Source: Qipengyuania sp. S6317L1 (GTDB lineage: Bacteria; Pseudomonadota; Alphaproteobacteria; Sphingomonadales; Sphingomonadaceae). Taken from it: 64,000 nucleotides of DNA. Every line of letters begins with the position of its first letter. Positions within the stretch are counted from its first letter, which is position 1. The position numbers and the translations under genes are program-made. The DNA lies in NCBI RefSeq assembly GCF_023015615.1, contig NZ_JALKAJ010000005.1:124001-188000 (forward strand). The letters run 5' to 3'. Of this stretch, positions 53,462 through 61,466 are shown in pieces. The notes below the pieces were generated by a model. The model was not told where the DNA came from, did no database searches, and was given only the letters and a program-made list of their open reading frames with translations.

Positions 53462-54670
53462 ATGCACGTGTTGTTTCTGACATCCACATTACCGCGCTGG
53501 GCGGGCGATATGCAGGCGAATTTTGTCGGCGAGCAAGCCGATGCCTGGTTGGCGGCGCGTCCGGATGACCGCATCACCATCCTTGCGCCCGCATCGCAAG
53601 GCGCGCCCGACGAAGAGCATCACGGGCGCAAGACGATCAAGAGATACACCTATGTTCGCCCTGCCTCGCTGCAGACGCTGGCCTATCCCGCAATCATGCC
53701 AAATCTCAAGGCGGCGCCATGGCGTGCATGGCAGATTGCGCCGCTGGTCTGGGCGCAATATCGCCGGGCGAAAGAGATCATAAGCGAGGGCGGCGTCGAT
53801 CTGGTCTATGCGCATTGGGCGGTGCCGCAAGGGTTGGTCGCTCACCGGCTGAAGGCCAAAACGGGCGCTCCTTACATCCTGCAGACCCATTCAAGCGACC
53901 TCAGCGTTCTGTCCAATTTCGGCAGCGCAGGGCGCGGCGTTGCGCGTGCAATGTTGCAGCAGGCCGAGCACTTTTTCTGCGTAAATGCGGGACAGCTTGA
54001 TCTGGCGCGCGGGTTTTACCCGGAGCTTGCCACAAACGTCACCGTGACCGGGGCAAGCGTCATCCCGATGGGCGTTGCCAGGCTGCAACCCATGAGCCGT
54101 TCAACCGGTCAAATCGAGATCGGATCGATTGGCCGCCTGTCCAAAAAGAAAGGTTTGGACCTGCTCATCCGCGCGCTTGAAAAACTGCATGAAAGCGGGG
54201 TCAGCCCACGGGTCGGGATCGCCGGTGACGGAGAAGAACGCGAACATCTGCAAAGCCTTAAGCGCTGTGCCAATGTGGATTTTCTGGGGTTTCTATCCGG
54301 CAAGGAAAAGGAACACTTCCTGGCAGGGTGTGAACGTTTTGCCTTTCCCGCAAAAGCGAGCGGCGGCGATGTCGAGGGATTGCCCGTCGCATTGCTGGAG
54401 GCGTTGATGCGCGGTCAGCCCGTGCTTGCCTCGCGCGATACCAATATCGAGCTGCTGCCCGAATGGGACGCGATCAAGCGTGATGTGGTGTTCGTCGAGG
54501 ACCCCGCCGATATCGATGCGCTTGCACGCGCCATTGTCGAATTGATGACCCGATCACCGGGCTCTGCCGGTCAAGCGAAGCAAGTCCTGTCGCGCTATTT
54601 GTGGAGCAATTTGATCGAGGAATATCTCGAACCCATTGAAAGGGCCGTGAAACGCCGGACGGGCGCCTGA
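53462..54670 (+). CDS. Glycosyltransferase family 4
   Basis: A 402-residue GT-B enzyme. The N-terminal acceptor domain starts MHVLFLTSTLPRWAGDMQ with VDLVYAHWAVPQG. The C-terminal donor domain has IGSIGRLSKKKGLDLLIRAL, VGIAGDGEE, and GDVEGLPVALLEALMRGQPV with the E-x7-E motif. It would transfer a sugar from a nucleotide donor in glycan synthesis. AAGGATCC precedes the ATG at 53462. It converges on the glycan operon on the other strand. Confidence 0.9.
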   Translation: MHVLFLTSTLPRWAGDMQANFVGEQADAWLAARPDDRITILAPASQGAPDEEHHGRKTIKRYTYVRPASLQTLAYPAIMPNLKAAPWRAWQIAPLVWAQYRRAKEIISEGGVDLVYAHWAVPQGLVAHRLKAKTGAPYILQTHSSDLSVLSNFGSAGRGVARAMLQQAEHFFCVNAGQLDLARGFYPELATNVTVTGASVIPMGVARLQPMSRSTGQIEIGSIGRLSKKKGLDLLIRALEKLHESGVSPRVGIAGDGEEREHLQSLKRCANVDFLGFLSGKEKEHFLAGCERFAFPAKASGGDVEGLPVALLEALMRGQPVLASRDTNIELLPEWDAIKRDVVFVEDPADIDALARAIVELMTRSPGSAGQAKQVLSRYLWSNLIEEYLEPIERAVKRRTGA

Positions 54671-54706
54671 CCCTCAGGCCGTGCGGAGTGGGTTCTAGAG
54701 TCCCGA

Positions 54707-55705
54707 TCAGTTCGAGAGGAGCGCGATGCGATCCGCGTCCGTGGTAAGCGCGCGTGCGTTAACGGCGCGCATTTCGCCGGCATGAGCGAGCACCTGACCA
54801 ATCACCTTGCGCTCTGTTTCTTTCAGGCGGTCGGTGAAACCAATGTTTTCCGCAAGGCTGAGGTTGAGGTCGGCGGAGTTGATGATCATCTCTATCGCTT
54901 CTTCAAGATCGTCCGATCGCGACAGATCGAAACGCTGTTCCTCGCCATCCCTGCGCAGGAATATCAGCCCGCCCAGCCTGGAAGGTGAGGCGTAACTCAC
55001 TTCGAGAAATTCGTCCGCGTGCGCGCGCGTGGAGATGAGGAAACGCTTGCCCGTGGTGAGCGCAATTGCCGAACGGATTACATCCTTGAGCGCAATCGCA
55101 GCTCTTATGCGCGGTGGGACGGTAAGCGTCTTGAGATTGTATGTGAAAAGATGCAGCGGGCGCGCATAGGGGTGGACGGTGCCGGTGGCGGTATCGACCA
55201 TCAACAGGTCGTCGCCCATCAAATCATACCCGTTGCGCATCAGGGCGAGCGACAGGGTGGTTTTGCCGGTTCCGCCGTGCGCTGGAAATACGAATGCCTC
55301 GCCGTCCTTTGCAACGCCCGCGCAGTGCATGAACAAAACGCCGTTTTCCAAAAGCTTCTGGTAGATAACCGGCTCAAGCAATTGGCCCTGAACAAACGCG
55401 CCAACCGGCGTCGTGTAGAGCCGGTCGAGCCAATGGCGTTCAAATTCGATCACCGGCGATGCGCTGTCCAAACCGGTTACGGCATAACGGAAATGGAAAA
55501 GACCCTTGTAATGGAGGCTCCTTGCGTTCTCCTGACCAATGCGATCAACGATCCGCAGGCACACCGTTGGAACAGGTGCAGCCAGTGGTCTTTGCGCGAT
55601 GCGCGAATATTCATTGTCGAAATATTCAAGGTAAGAGCGCGGACCCGTCACCTCGACCTGCACCAGACCGTTGAGATTATAGCGACGCGTGTCAGCTGAG
55701 GCCAT
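54707..55705 (-). CDS. HprK-related P-loop kinase in a glycan operon
   Basis: A 332-residue protein. The middle carries [17 protein letters not shown] (Walker A) and YDLMGDDLLMVD, the HPr kinase/PEP carboxykinase-type fold. The N-terminal 120 residues are unlike HPr kinase. It is a paralogue-like relative of the true hprK at 2768, and similar HprK-related proteins occur in exopolysaccharide and lasso peptide clusters. It is last in a four-gene operon and overlaps the preceding gene by 14 bases. The substrate to be phosphorylated is unknown. Confidence 0.82.
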   Translation of the reverse strand: MASADTRRYNLNGLVQVEVTGPRSYLEYFDNEYSRIAQRPLAAPVPTVCLRIVDRIGQENARSLHYKGLFHFRYAVTGLDSASPVIEFERHWLDRLYTTPVGAFVQGQLLEPVIYQKLLENGVLFMHCAGVAKDGEAFVFPAHGGTGKTTLSLALMRNGYDLMGDDLLMVDTATGTVHPYARPLHLFTYNLKTLTVPPRIRAAIALKDVIRSAIALTTGKRFLISTRAHADEFLEVSYASPSRLGGLIFLRRDGEEQRFDLSRSDDLEEAIEMIINSADLNLSLAENIGFTDRLKETERKVIGQVLAHAGEMRAVNARALTTDADRIALLSN

Positions 55706-56627
55706 TGTTCACCACCTTTGTTGGCGTCGCCTCGCGCTGGAATGCAAGAGCGAAAAACGCCGCCGTCATATTCACCAAGAGGCCGCAAATCCGGTTGATT
55801 GCGATTGCAAGAAATGCCGCCGCAGGAGCGACCGTTCCGGTCAATTCGGCGAGCACTGCCGAAAGCGCCTCGGCAATACCAAGGCCCGACGGAACAAGCG
55901 AGGCCGCAGAGCCCAGAATTGTGGCAAACGCAAAGAGCAAAGAGGAAACAGGCTCGACAAAAAGCCCCATGATCGCGAATGCGACGAAAATCCTCGCAGC
56001 GATCAGCATCAGTCCGACAATCCGATAGACCAGCGCGGCGAGGGCGACGCCTGCTCCCGCGCGGCGCACGAGCAGGATTTCCATCGCAATGATGGTCACC
56101 CCGCCAAAGGCGAGCAGGCCTATCGCGGTAAGGTGGAGTGCAGGGGTAGGCTCTTCTTCAAAGCCGAGAATGGCAACTCCTCCTGCTACCGCCGCGCAGG
56201 CGATCCATAACAGCGAGAAGCTGAGAACGATAAGCGAGCTTGCACCGAGCTTTCCGCCCTTTTGCCGCAGCGCCGCCGTCCTCACGATCGCACCGCCCGG
56301 AATGGGCAGCAACTCGGCCACTTGCGCATAGGCGCTGACCCGGACGCCGTGCCAAAAGCCGGTTTGCAGGCCGAGAGCCTTGGCCATCAATTGAAGGTTT
56401 ATCGCGCTGTAGGCGAGGGTCAGCGGAGACAGGACAAATAGCAGCAGGAGAAGGGGAGGCAGCGCAAGGTCAGAGAGGCTGAGATCGAGCGAGCTGACCG
56501 AGACGACAAGGCCACCTGCAAAGACAAGGAGGGCGGCAACCAGCAGCGGAAATTTGAAACGCCTGGCCTGCGCCGCGAGGGTTTGGGTAAAGGCCATCAC
56601 GTGATCGAGAATTGCCGATCCCTGCAT
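55692..56627 (-). CDS. Lysylphosphatidylglycerol synthase-TM / UPF0104 membrane protein
   Basis: A 311-residue protein with about eight spans. LLPIPGGAIVRTAALRQKGGKLG and SAASLVPSGLGIAEALSAVLAEL are typical of the AglD/UPF0104 membrane family (LPG_synthase_TM), found as flippase- or transferase-like partners of dolichyl/polyprenyl glycosyl enzymes. It overlaps the stop of the GT-C gene by one base (TGATG). The role is probably lipid-linked sugar handling. Confidence 0.85.
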   Translation of the reverse strand: MQGSAILDHVMAFTQTLAAQARRFKFPLLVAALLVFAGGLVVSVSSLDLSLSDLALPPLLLLLFVLSPLTLAYSAINLQLMAKALGLQTGFWHGVRVSAYAQVAELLPIPGGAIVRTAALRQKGGKLGASSLIVLSFSLLWIACAAVAGGVAILGFEEEPTPALHLTAIGLLAFGGVTIIAMEILLVRRAGAGVALAALVYRIVGLMLIAARIFVAFAIMGLFVEPVSSLLFAFATILGSAASLVPSGLGIAEALSAVLAELTGTVAPAAAFLAIAINRICGLLVNMTAAFFALAFQREATPTKVVNNGLS

Positions 56628-58303
56628 CAGAATCCGCCCCAATAGTCGCTTGGAGCAGCCATTTGCGGCGCTGCGATATTGTCGCCCCACATGATGTAAG
56701 CGGGCTCATTCAAGGGGTTGGAAATCGCCACGCTGCCACGCGCAAGCTCCACCGTTGCACCTGCTTCGACCCGCGCGCCATCGATTATAAGAGGGGCAGA
56801 AGCGGTGTAGGTGCCAGGGACAAGCACGTTCCAATTGATCGTCTCACCCGCCTCCAGATCGTGGCCTGCGAGATACAGGTCGCCCCAGAAATGCCGATAG
56901 TTGCTGCGCAGCGCCGCTTCGTCGTCTGGGTGGAAGAAGGTGGGCGCATCGCTTTCAAACAGGGGCGCGAACATCTGTTCATTGTCGAACAGAAGGGGCA
57001 CCGGCTGCTCTTCCATTGTGCCAGCAAATCTGGGCTCGCCAGAAGCGCGATACCCTTCGATCCCCCACGGCGTCATGAAGCCGTTTGCCTTGGTGAACCG
57101 CCCGATCATCCCGCAGCAATCGAAATAGGCGACCGGTTCGGCAAAAGTTTCGTCGATTGCGCTGAGAAGCGCGTGCTGGCGCTGTGTCACGGGCTCTTCA
57201 TTGGTCACCCACGCCATCATCGCGAACGATGCAATCGCGGCTGCACACATCGGTGCGCCATATCGCTCCGCCAGAAAGGCGAAAGAGACTGAAGCCGCAA
57301 TCGCGACCGGAGGCAGAATGAAAACGTAAAAGTAGGGCGCCGAATTGTGGTAGAAAAGCGGGGTCAGCACCGGAAACCACAAAAGCGCAAGAGCGGCGCG
57401 TTTCGCCACGGAGCGTTTATCCCTGGCAATCAGGACAGGGGCAAGAACCACCGCGAGCGCCAAAGGCACGGCAAAAAGCGCCGCGTGCCGCATCAGGTAA
57501 AGGTAGGGAGAGTGGAAAAGGCCGAACATCTTGGCCGCCGACCGGCCCGCGTAACTGGTGGTGCTGACTGCGGCCTGACCGGCTTCTGCTGCTGCCGAAT
57601 GCCACAGGTAGAGAGCTGCGCCCATGACGGCTGCGACCAAGCCTGCTGCAACCCAGCGCGCGACGTAGCGCCAGTCGAACCCTTCCTCTTCCCAGCGCCA
57701 TAGAGCGATGCCGAGAAAGGCGGGGAACCACAAAACGAACTTGATCGTGACCAATGCCGAAACTGCAATAAGCGCGCCAAGCGCAAGGATGGCAGGCGCG
57801 CGAAGGCGGGTGCACATCGCCACCGCAAGCGCGCTTCCAAGGGTTGCTGCTGCAATTGCATCGACCCGGAACGATGCCGCGTGGTTGAGCACGAAACCGC
57901 CGCCCAGATAGGCAGCAACCGCCAGATACGCGGCGGTATCATTGGAGATCTTTCGCGCGGTCACAAAAATTGCTGCGCTGGCAATCGCGGTGAATCCGAG
58001 CATCACCCAACGCGCGGTAAGGATTTGCTCAACCGCCGTGCCGCCAAGCTGGGGCAGCCACCATGCAAACATTTGCGTGTGCAATGTCTGAAGCGGCTGG
58101 AAATTGCGCGCCTGCGCCAGGGCTTCGACCTGCGAGTAGAACCAGAATTCGTCCCAGTTGATCGAGCGCGTGAGCGCCAGATGCACATGAAGCACCGCCA
58201 TCAGGACGAGCAGAGCGGCGGGCCAGACCCGTGATATTGCCTGTGAAAGAGCGCCCATAGACCCCGCAGGGTGTTGCGGGTGCTCCAGTGTCGCAGCACT
58301 CAT
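56627..58303 (-). CDS. GT-C glycosyltransferase family 39-like membrane protein
   Basis: A 558-residue protein with about ten to twelve spans. After the first span, TRSINWDEFWFYSQVEALA has the Asp-Glu pair that in GT-C enzymes binds the lipid phosphate donor. A soluble C-terminal part (about 400-558) contains FYVF...VTNEEPVTQ and a beta-rich end. It should transfer sugar from polyprenyl phosphate outside the membrane. It overlaps GT2 upstream by four bases. Confidence 0.85.
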   Translation of the reverse strand: MSAATLEHPQHPAGSMGALSQAISRVWPAALLVLMAVLHVHLALTRSINWDEFWFYSQVEALAQARNFQPLQTLHTQMFAWWLPQLGGTAVEQILTARWVMLGFTAIASAAIFVTARKISNDTAAYLAVAAYLGGGFVLNHAASFRVDAIAAATLGSALAVAMCTRLRAPAILALGALIAVSALVTIKFVLWFPAFLGIALWRWEEEGFDWRYVARWVAAGLVAAVMGAALYLWHSAAAEAGQAAVSTTSYAGRSAAKMFGLFHSPYLYLMRHAALFAVPLALAVVLAPVLIARDKRSVAKRAALALLWFPVLTPLFYHNSAPYFYVFILPPVAIAASVSFAFLAERYGAPMCAAAIASFAMMAWVTNEEPVTQRQHALLSAIDETFAEPVAYFDCCGMIGRFTKANGFMTPWGIEGYRASGEPRFAGTMEEQPVPLLFDNEQMFAPLFESDAPTFFHPDDEAALRSNYRHFWGDLYLAGHDLEAGETINWNVLVPGTYTASAPLIIDGARVEAGATVELARGSVAISNPLNEPAYIMWGDNIAAPQMAAPSDYWGGF

Positions 58304-59313
58304 GCGCGCCGCCTGACCTGACGCCTGTCCGCAGTGCTGACGGAGTGATCCTCGGACGCGCCCCCGCTGTGATCGAGCCGTTCTTCGATCCGACGCAGTT
58401 TGAGCATATTGGCTTCGAGAAGCTTGCGGTTGGTCGCGATCAGGTCGGCCAGAATTCCCAGCACGCTGACCAGCACGCCGATAATCAACAACGCCCCGCC
58501 AATGACCAGCGACTGGATGTGTCCGTCGCCATCGCCATTGGCAAAAAACCAGAGGAAGCGCGCAATCGGCATCAGGCCAAGAACGGTCGCCAGCGCGCCC
58601 AGACCCACGAACACGCGCAGCGCGTTAAAGGTCGTATAGGCGCGAAGGATCGTGACCCCTGTCTGCTGGATAAAACGCGGGATCGACTTGAACAGGCGCG
58701 AGGGGCGCGTTGCGGCATGGGTGCGCACCGGCACGCTGGTGATCGACAGGCGCTTTCGCCCTGCCTGGATCAGCATGTCGGTGGTGTAGCTGAAATCGGT
58801 GGTGATGTTGATGCGCTGGGCGGCATCGCGGCTGATCGCGCGAAAACCGCTAACCGCATCGGTGATCTCGGTCGCAGAAAGTGTGCGCACCACATATGAG
58901 CCAAGTCGCTGAAGCAGGCGTTTGAACGGGCCGAAGTGTGCATTGTTGCCAACCGAGCGGTCGCCAATGCAGATGTCTGCCTCACCTGCGACGACAGGGG
59001 CGACGATCTTGGCAATGTCGGCCCCTTCATACTGGCCATCGGCATCGGTGTTGACGATAATGTCCGCACCTTCCGAGAGGCATTTGTCAATCCCGCTGCG
59101 GAACGCCTCGGCGAGGCCCCGGTTACCCCGGTGGCGCACAACATGATGCACGCCCCACCGACGCGCAACGCCGCTGGTATCGTCGCTGCTGCCATCGTCG
59201 ATGATGCAATATTCGATTGTGTCGACACCCGGCAACGAACGCGGCAGCTTTGCCAGCGTTTCCGGCAGCACTTCAGCCTCATTAAGGCAGGGTATCTGGA
59301 TGATCAGTTTCAT
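58300..59313 (-). CDS. Glycosyltransferase family 2 (polyprenyl-phosphate glycosyltransferase-like)
   Basis: A 337-residue enzyme. IQIPCLNEAEVLPETLAKLP starts the GT-A fold, CIIDDGSSDDT binds the nucleotide, NTDADGQYEGADI is the D-x-D and ITDAVSGFRAISRDAA the acceptor loop. Two C-terminal spans (about 240-300) anchor it. It would load a sugar onto polyprenyl phosphate, supplying the GT-C enzyme next to it. It is first gene of the operon. Confidence 0.9.
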   Translation of the reverse strand: MKLIIQIPCLNEAEVLPETLAKLPRSLPGVDTIEYCIIDDGSSDDTSGVARRWGVHHVVRHRGNRGLAEAFRSGIDKCLSEGADIIVNTDADGQYEGADIAKIVAPVVAGEADICIGDRSVGNNAHFGPFKRLLQRLGSYVVRTLSATEITDAVSGFRAISRDAAQRINITTDFSYTTDMLIQAGRKRLSITSVPVRTHAATRPSRLFKSIPRFIQQTGVTILRAYTTFNALRVFVGLGALATVLGLMPIARFLWFFANGDGDGHIQSLVIGGALLIIGVLVSVLGILADLIATNRKLLEANMLKLRRIEERLDHSGGASEDHSVSTADRRQVRRRA

Positions 59314-59568
59314 AGTGTCGTATTAGCCCCCTTGCGCCTTCACACACATCGCGCGTGCGCCCGGTATTTCAGGCTGTGCTAGCGAGGGGGGCTTAAGCAA
59401 TCGTAAACCATGATTGGCCCGCAAGCCCCTGGGCTGACAAATTTCGGGTGAAATGGCGGGTTTCTCTTCAACTTCTATTCAAGCTTTGCCAGTAAGGGAG
59501 CCCAATCACGGGAACGGGCCAGGGCCAGCGCATCGCTTGCCGGGACAATCAGGGAATTAACGGCAAAT

Positions 59569-61392
59569 ATGTGCGGCATTATCGGCATCGTAAGCTCGAA
59601 CGCGGTTCAGGATCGGTTGGTCGATGGCCTGAGGCGGATGGAATATCGCGGTTATGACAGCGCAGGGATCTGCACGCTTTATGACGGCGAGCTTGTGCGC
59701 CGCCGCGCCGAGGGAAAGCTGTTGAACCTTGCAGGTGTGCTGGAAAACGAGCCGGCGCCCGGCACGACCGGCATCGCGCACACACGCTGGGCGACCCACG
59801 GCGCACCAACGGCTGCCAATGCGCACCCCCATGCGACCGACGAACTCGCACTCGTACACAACGGGATCATCGAGAATTATAAGGCGCTTCGCCAAGAGCT
59901 TGAGCACGAAAACCGCACCTATGCGAGTGAGACCGACACCGAAGTCGTCGCGCATCTGATTTCATCGCGCATTGAGAAAGGCGCAACGCCGCAAGAGGCG
60001 GTCGCCGAGGTCCTGCCCAAACTGCGCGGTGCCTTTTCGCTCGCCATTGCTTTTCGCCAATATCCCGACCTCTTGATCGGGGCTCGCCTCGGCTCACCGC
60101 TTGTGGTGGGCTATGGCGAGGGCGAAATGTTCCTTGGCTCCGATGCCCTCGCTCTCGCGCCATTGACCCAGCAGATCACCTATCTTGAGGAAGGCGATTG
60201 GGTCGTCATCACCAAGGAAGGCGCACAAATCTTTGATGCCGATGGAAATGCGGTCACGCGCAAGGTTCAGGCCTCTGGCGCGTCGGCTGCGGCGGTGGAG
60301 AAGGGCAATTACCGCCACTTCATGCAAAAAGAGATTTTCGAGCAGCCCACCGTGGTTGCGCAAACGCTCTCCTCCTATCTGCGCCGCGAAGATGTCTCGG
60401 TGGCGCTGCCACAGTTCGATTTCGATCTTTCCGCGATTCGCCGCCTGACAATCGTTGCTTGCGGCACATCCTATTATGCCGGCCTAGTTGCCAAATACTG
60501 GTTCGAGCAATTCGCCCGCGTGCCGGTCGATATCGATGTGGCATCGGAATTTCGTTACCGCGATCCCGTGCTTGAAGAGGGGGGCCTTGCGCTCTTCATT
60601 AGCCAGAGCGGGGAGACAGCAGACACGCTGGCCGCGCTTCGCCATTGCAAGGAAAACGGTCAGGTGATCGCGGTCGTCGTCAATGTGCCGACCAGTTCCA
60701 TGGCGCGCGAGGCGGACCTTCTTTTGCCCACACACGCAGGGCCAGAGATCGGGGTCGCCTCGACCAAGGCCTTCACCTGTCAGCTTGCGGTTCTTGCCGC
60801 TCTGGCCGCGCATATGGCGGTCAAGAAAGGCCGGATGAGCCGCGATGAAGAACGCGAAGTTGTCACACACCTTCTCGAAGCGCCCGCTGCGCTCAATGCG
60901 GCGCTGAGCCACGATGATGATATTGCCGCCATGGCGCACCACTTCGCACAGACCCGCGATGTGCTGTATCTGGGGCGCGGACAGGATTTTCCACTCGCGC
61001 TTGAAGGTGCGCTAAAACTCAAGGAAATCAGTTACATCCACGCCGAAGGTTATGCCTCTGGCGAGATGAAGCACGGACCCATCGCGCTTATCGACGATGA
61101 TGTGCCTGTGGTGGTGATTGCGCCGTCAGGTCCTTTGTTTGAAAAGACCGTCTCCAACATGGAGGAAGTGCGCGCGCGCGGTGGCAAGGTTGTCCTGATT
61201 TCTGATGCGCGAGGCATCGAAGAGGCGGGCGAGGGCTGTTTGGCCACGATCGAGATGCCGGTCGTGCACCCCCTGATCGCGCCGTTGGTGTACGCAATTC
61301 CGGTGCAATTGCTGGCCTACCACGTGGCGGTCGTTAAGGGCACTGACGTCGATCAGCCGCGCAATCTGGCAAAATCGGTAACAGTCGAATAA
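59569..61392 (+). CDS. glmS: Glutamine-fructose-6-phosphate aminotransferase
   Basis: A 607-residue enzyme making glucosamine-6-phosphate for peptidoglycan and lipopolysaccharide. MCGIIGIVSS holds the amidotransferase Cys (Cys1 after Met removal). HTRWATHGAPTAANAHPH and HNGIIENY follow. The isomerase half has two SIS domains with CGTSYYAG, ISQSGETADTLAALR and GRGQDFPLALEGALKLKEIS, ending KSVTVE. About 255 bases upstream hold its promoter; I see no glmS ribozyme. Confidence 0.97.
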   Translation: MCGIIGIVSSNAVQDRLVDGLRRMEYRGYDSAGICTLYDGELVRRRAEGKLLNLAGVLENEPAPGTTGIAHTRWATHGAPTAANAHPHATDELALVHNGIIENYKALRQELEHENRTYASETDTEVVAHLISSRIEKGATPQEAVAEVLPKLRGAFSLAIAFRQYPDLLIGARLGSPLVVGYGEGEMFLGSDALALAPLTQQITYLEEGDWVVITKEGAQIFDADGNAVTRKVQASGASAAAVEKGNYRHFMQKEIFEQPTVVAQTLSSYLRREDVSVALPQFDFDLSAIRRLTIVACGTSYYAGLVAKYWFEQFARVPVDIDVASEFRYRDPVLEEGGLALFISQSGETADTLAALRHCKENGQVIAVVVNVPTSSMAREADLLLPTHAGPEIGVASTKAFTCQLAVLAALAAHMAVKKGRMSRDEEREVVTHLLEAPAALNAALSHDDDIAAMAHHFAQTRDVLYLGRGQDFPLALEGALKLKEISYIHAEGYASGEMKHGPIALIDDDVPVVVIAPSGPLFEKTVSNMEEVRARGGKVVLISDARGIEEAGEGCLATIEMPVVHPLIAPLVYAIPVQLLAYHVAVVKGTDVDQPRNLAKSVTVE

Positions 61393-61403
61393 TCGGAAAA
61401 GAA

Positions 61404-61423
61404 TTGGCCCTCTGGTGGGCCAA
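61404..61423. terminator. Hairpin after glmS
   Basis: Perfect stem TTGGCCC-TCTGGT-GGGCCAA. A tracts follow rather than T tracts on the plus strand, so terminator activity is uncertain. Confidence 0.4.
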
Positions 61424-61466
61424 AAAAACTCGCGGCGAGATACCAAGTTTTACGCCCTCCTAACCT

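Noticed and set aside
59314..59568. glmS ribozyme or riboswitch in the glmS leader
   Set aside because: No ribozyme-like conserved core could be seen. RapZ-type control by sRNA is also not supported by any visible pairing.
61404..61423. Strong terminator of glmS
   Set aside because: The stem is perfect, but on the plus strand it is followed by A rather than T residues, so I list it only as a hairpin.
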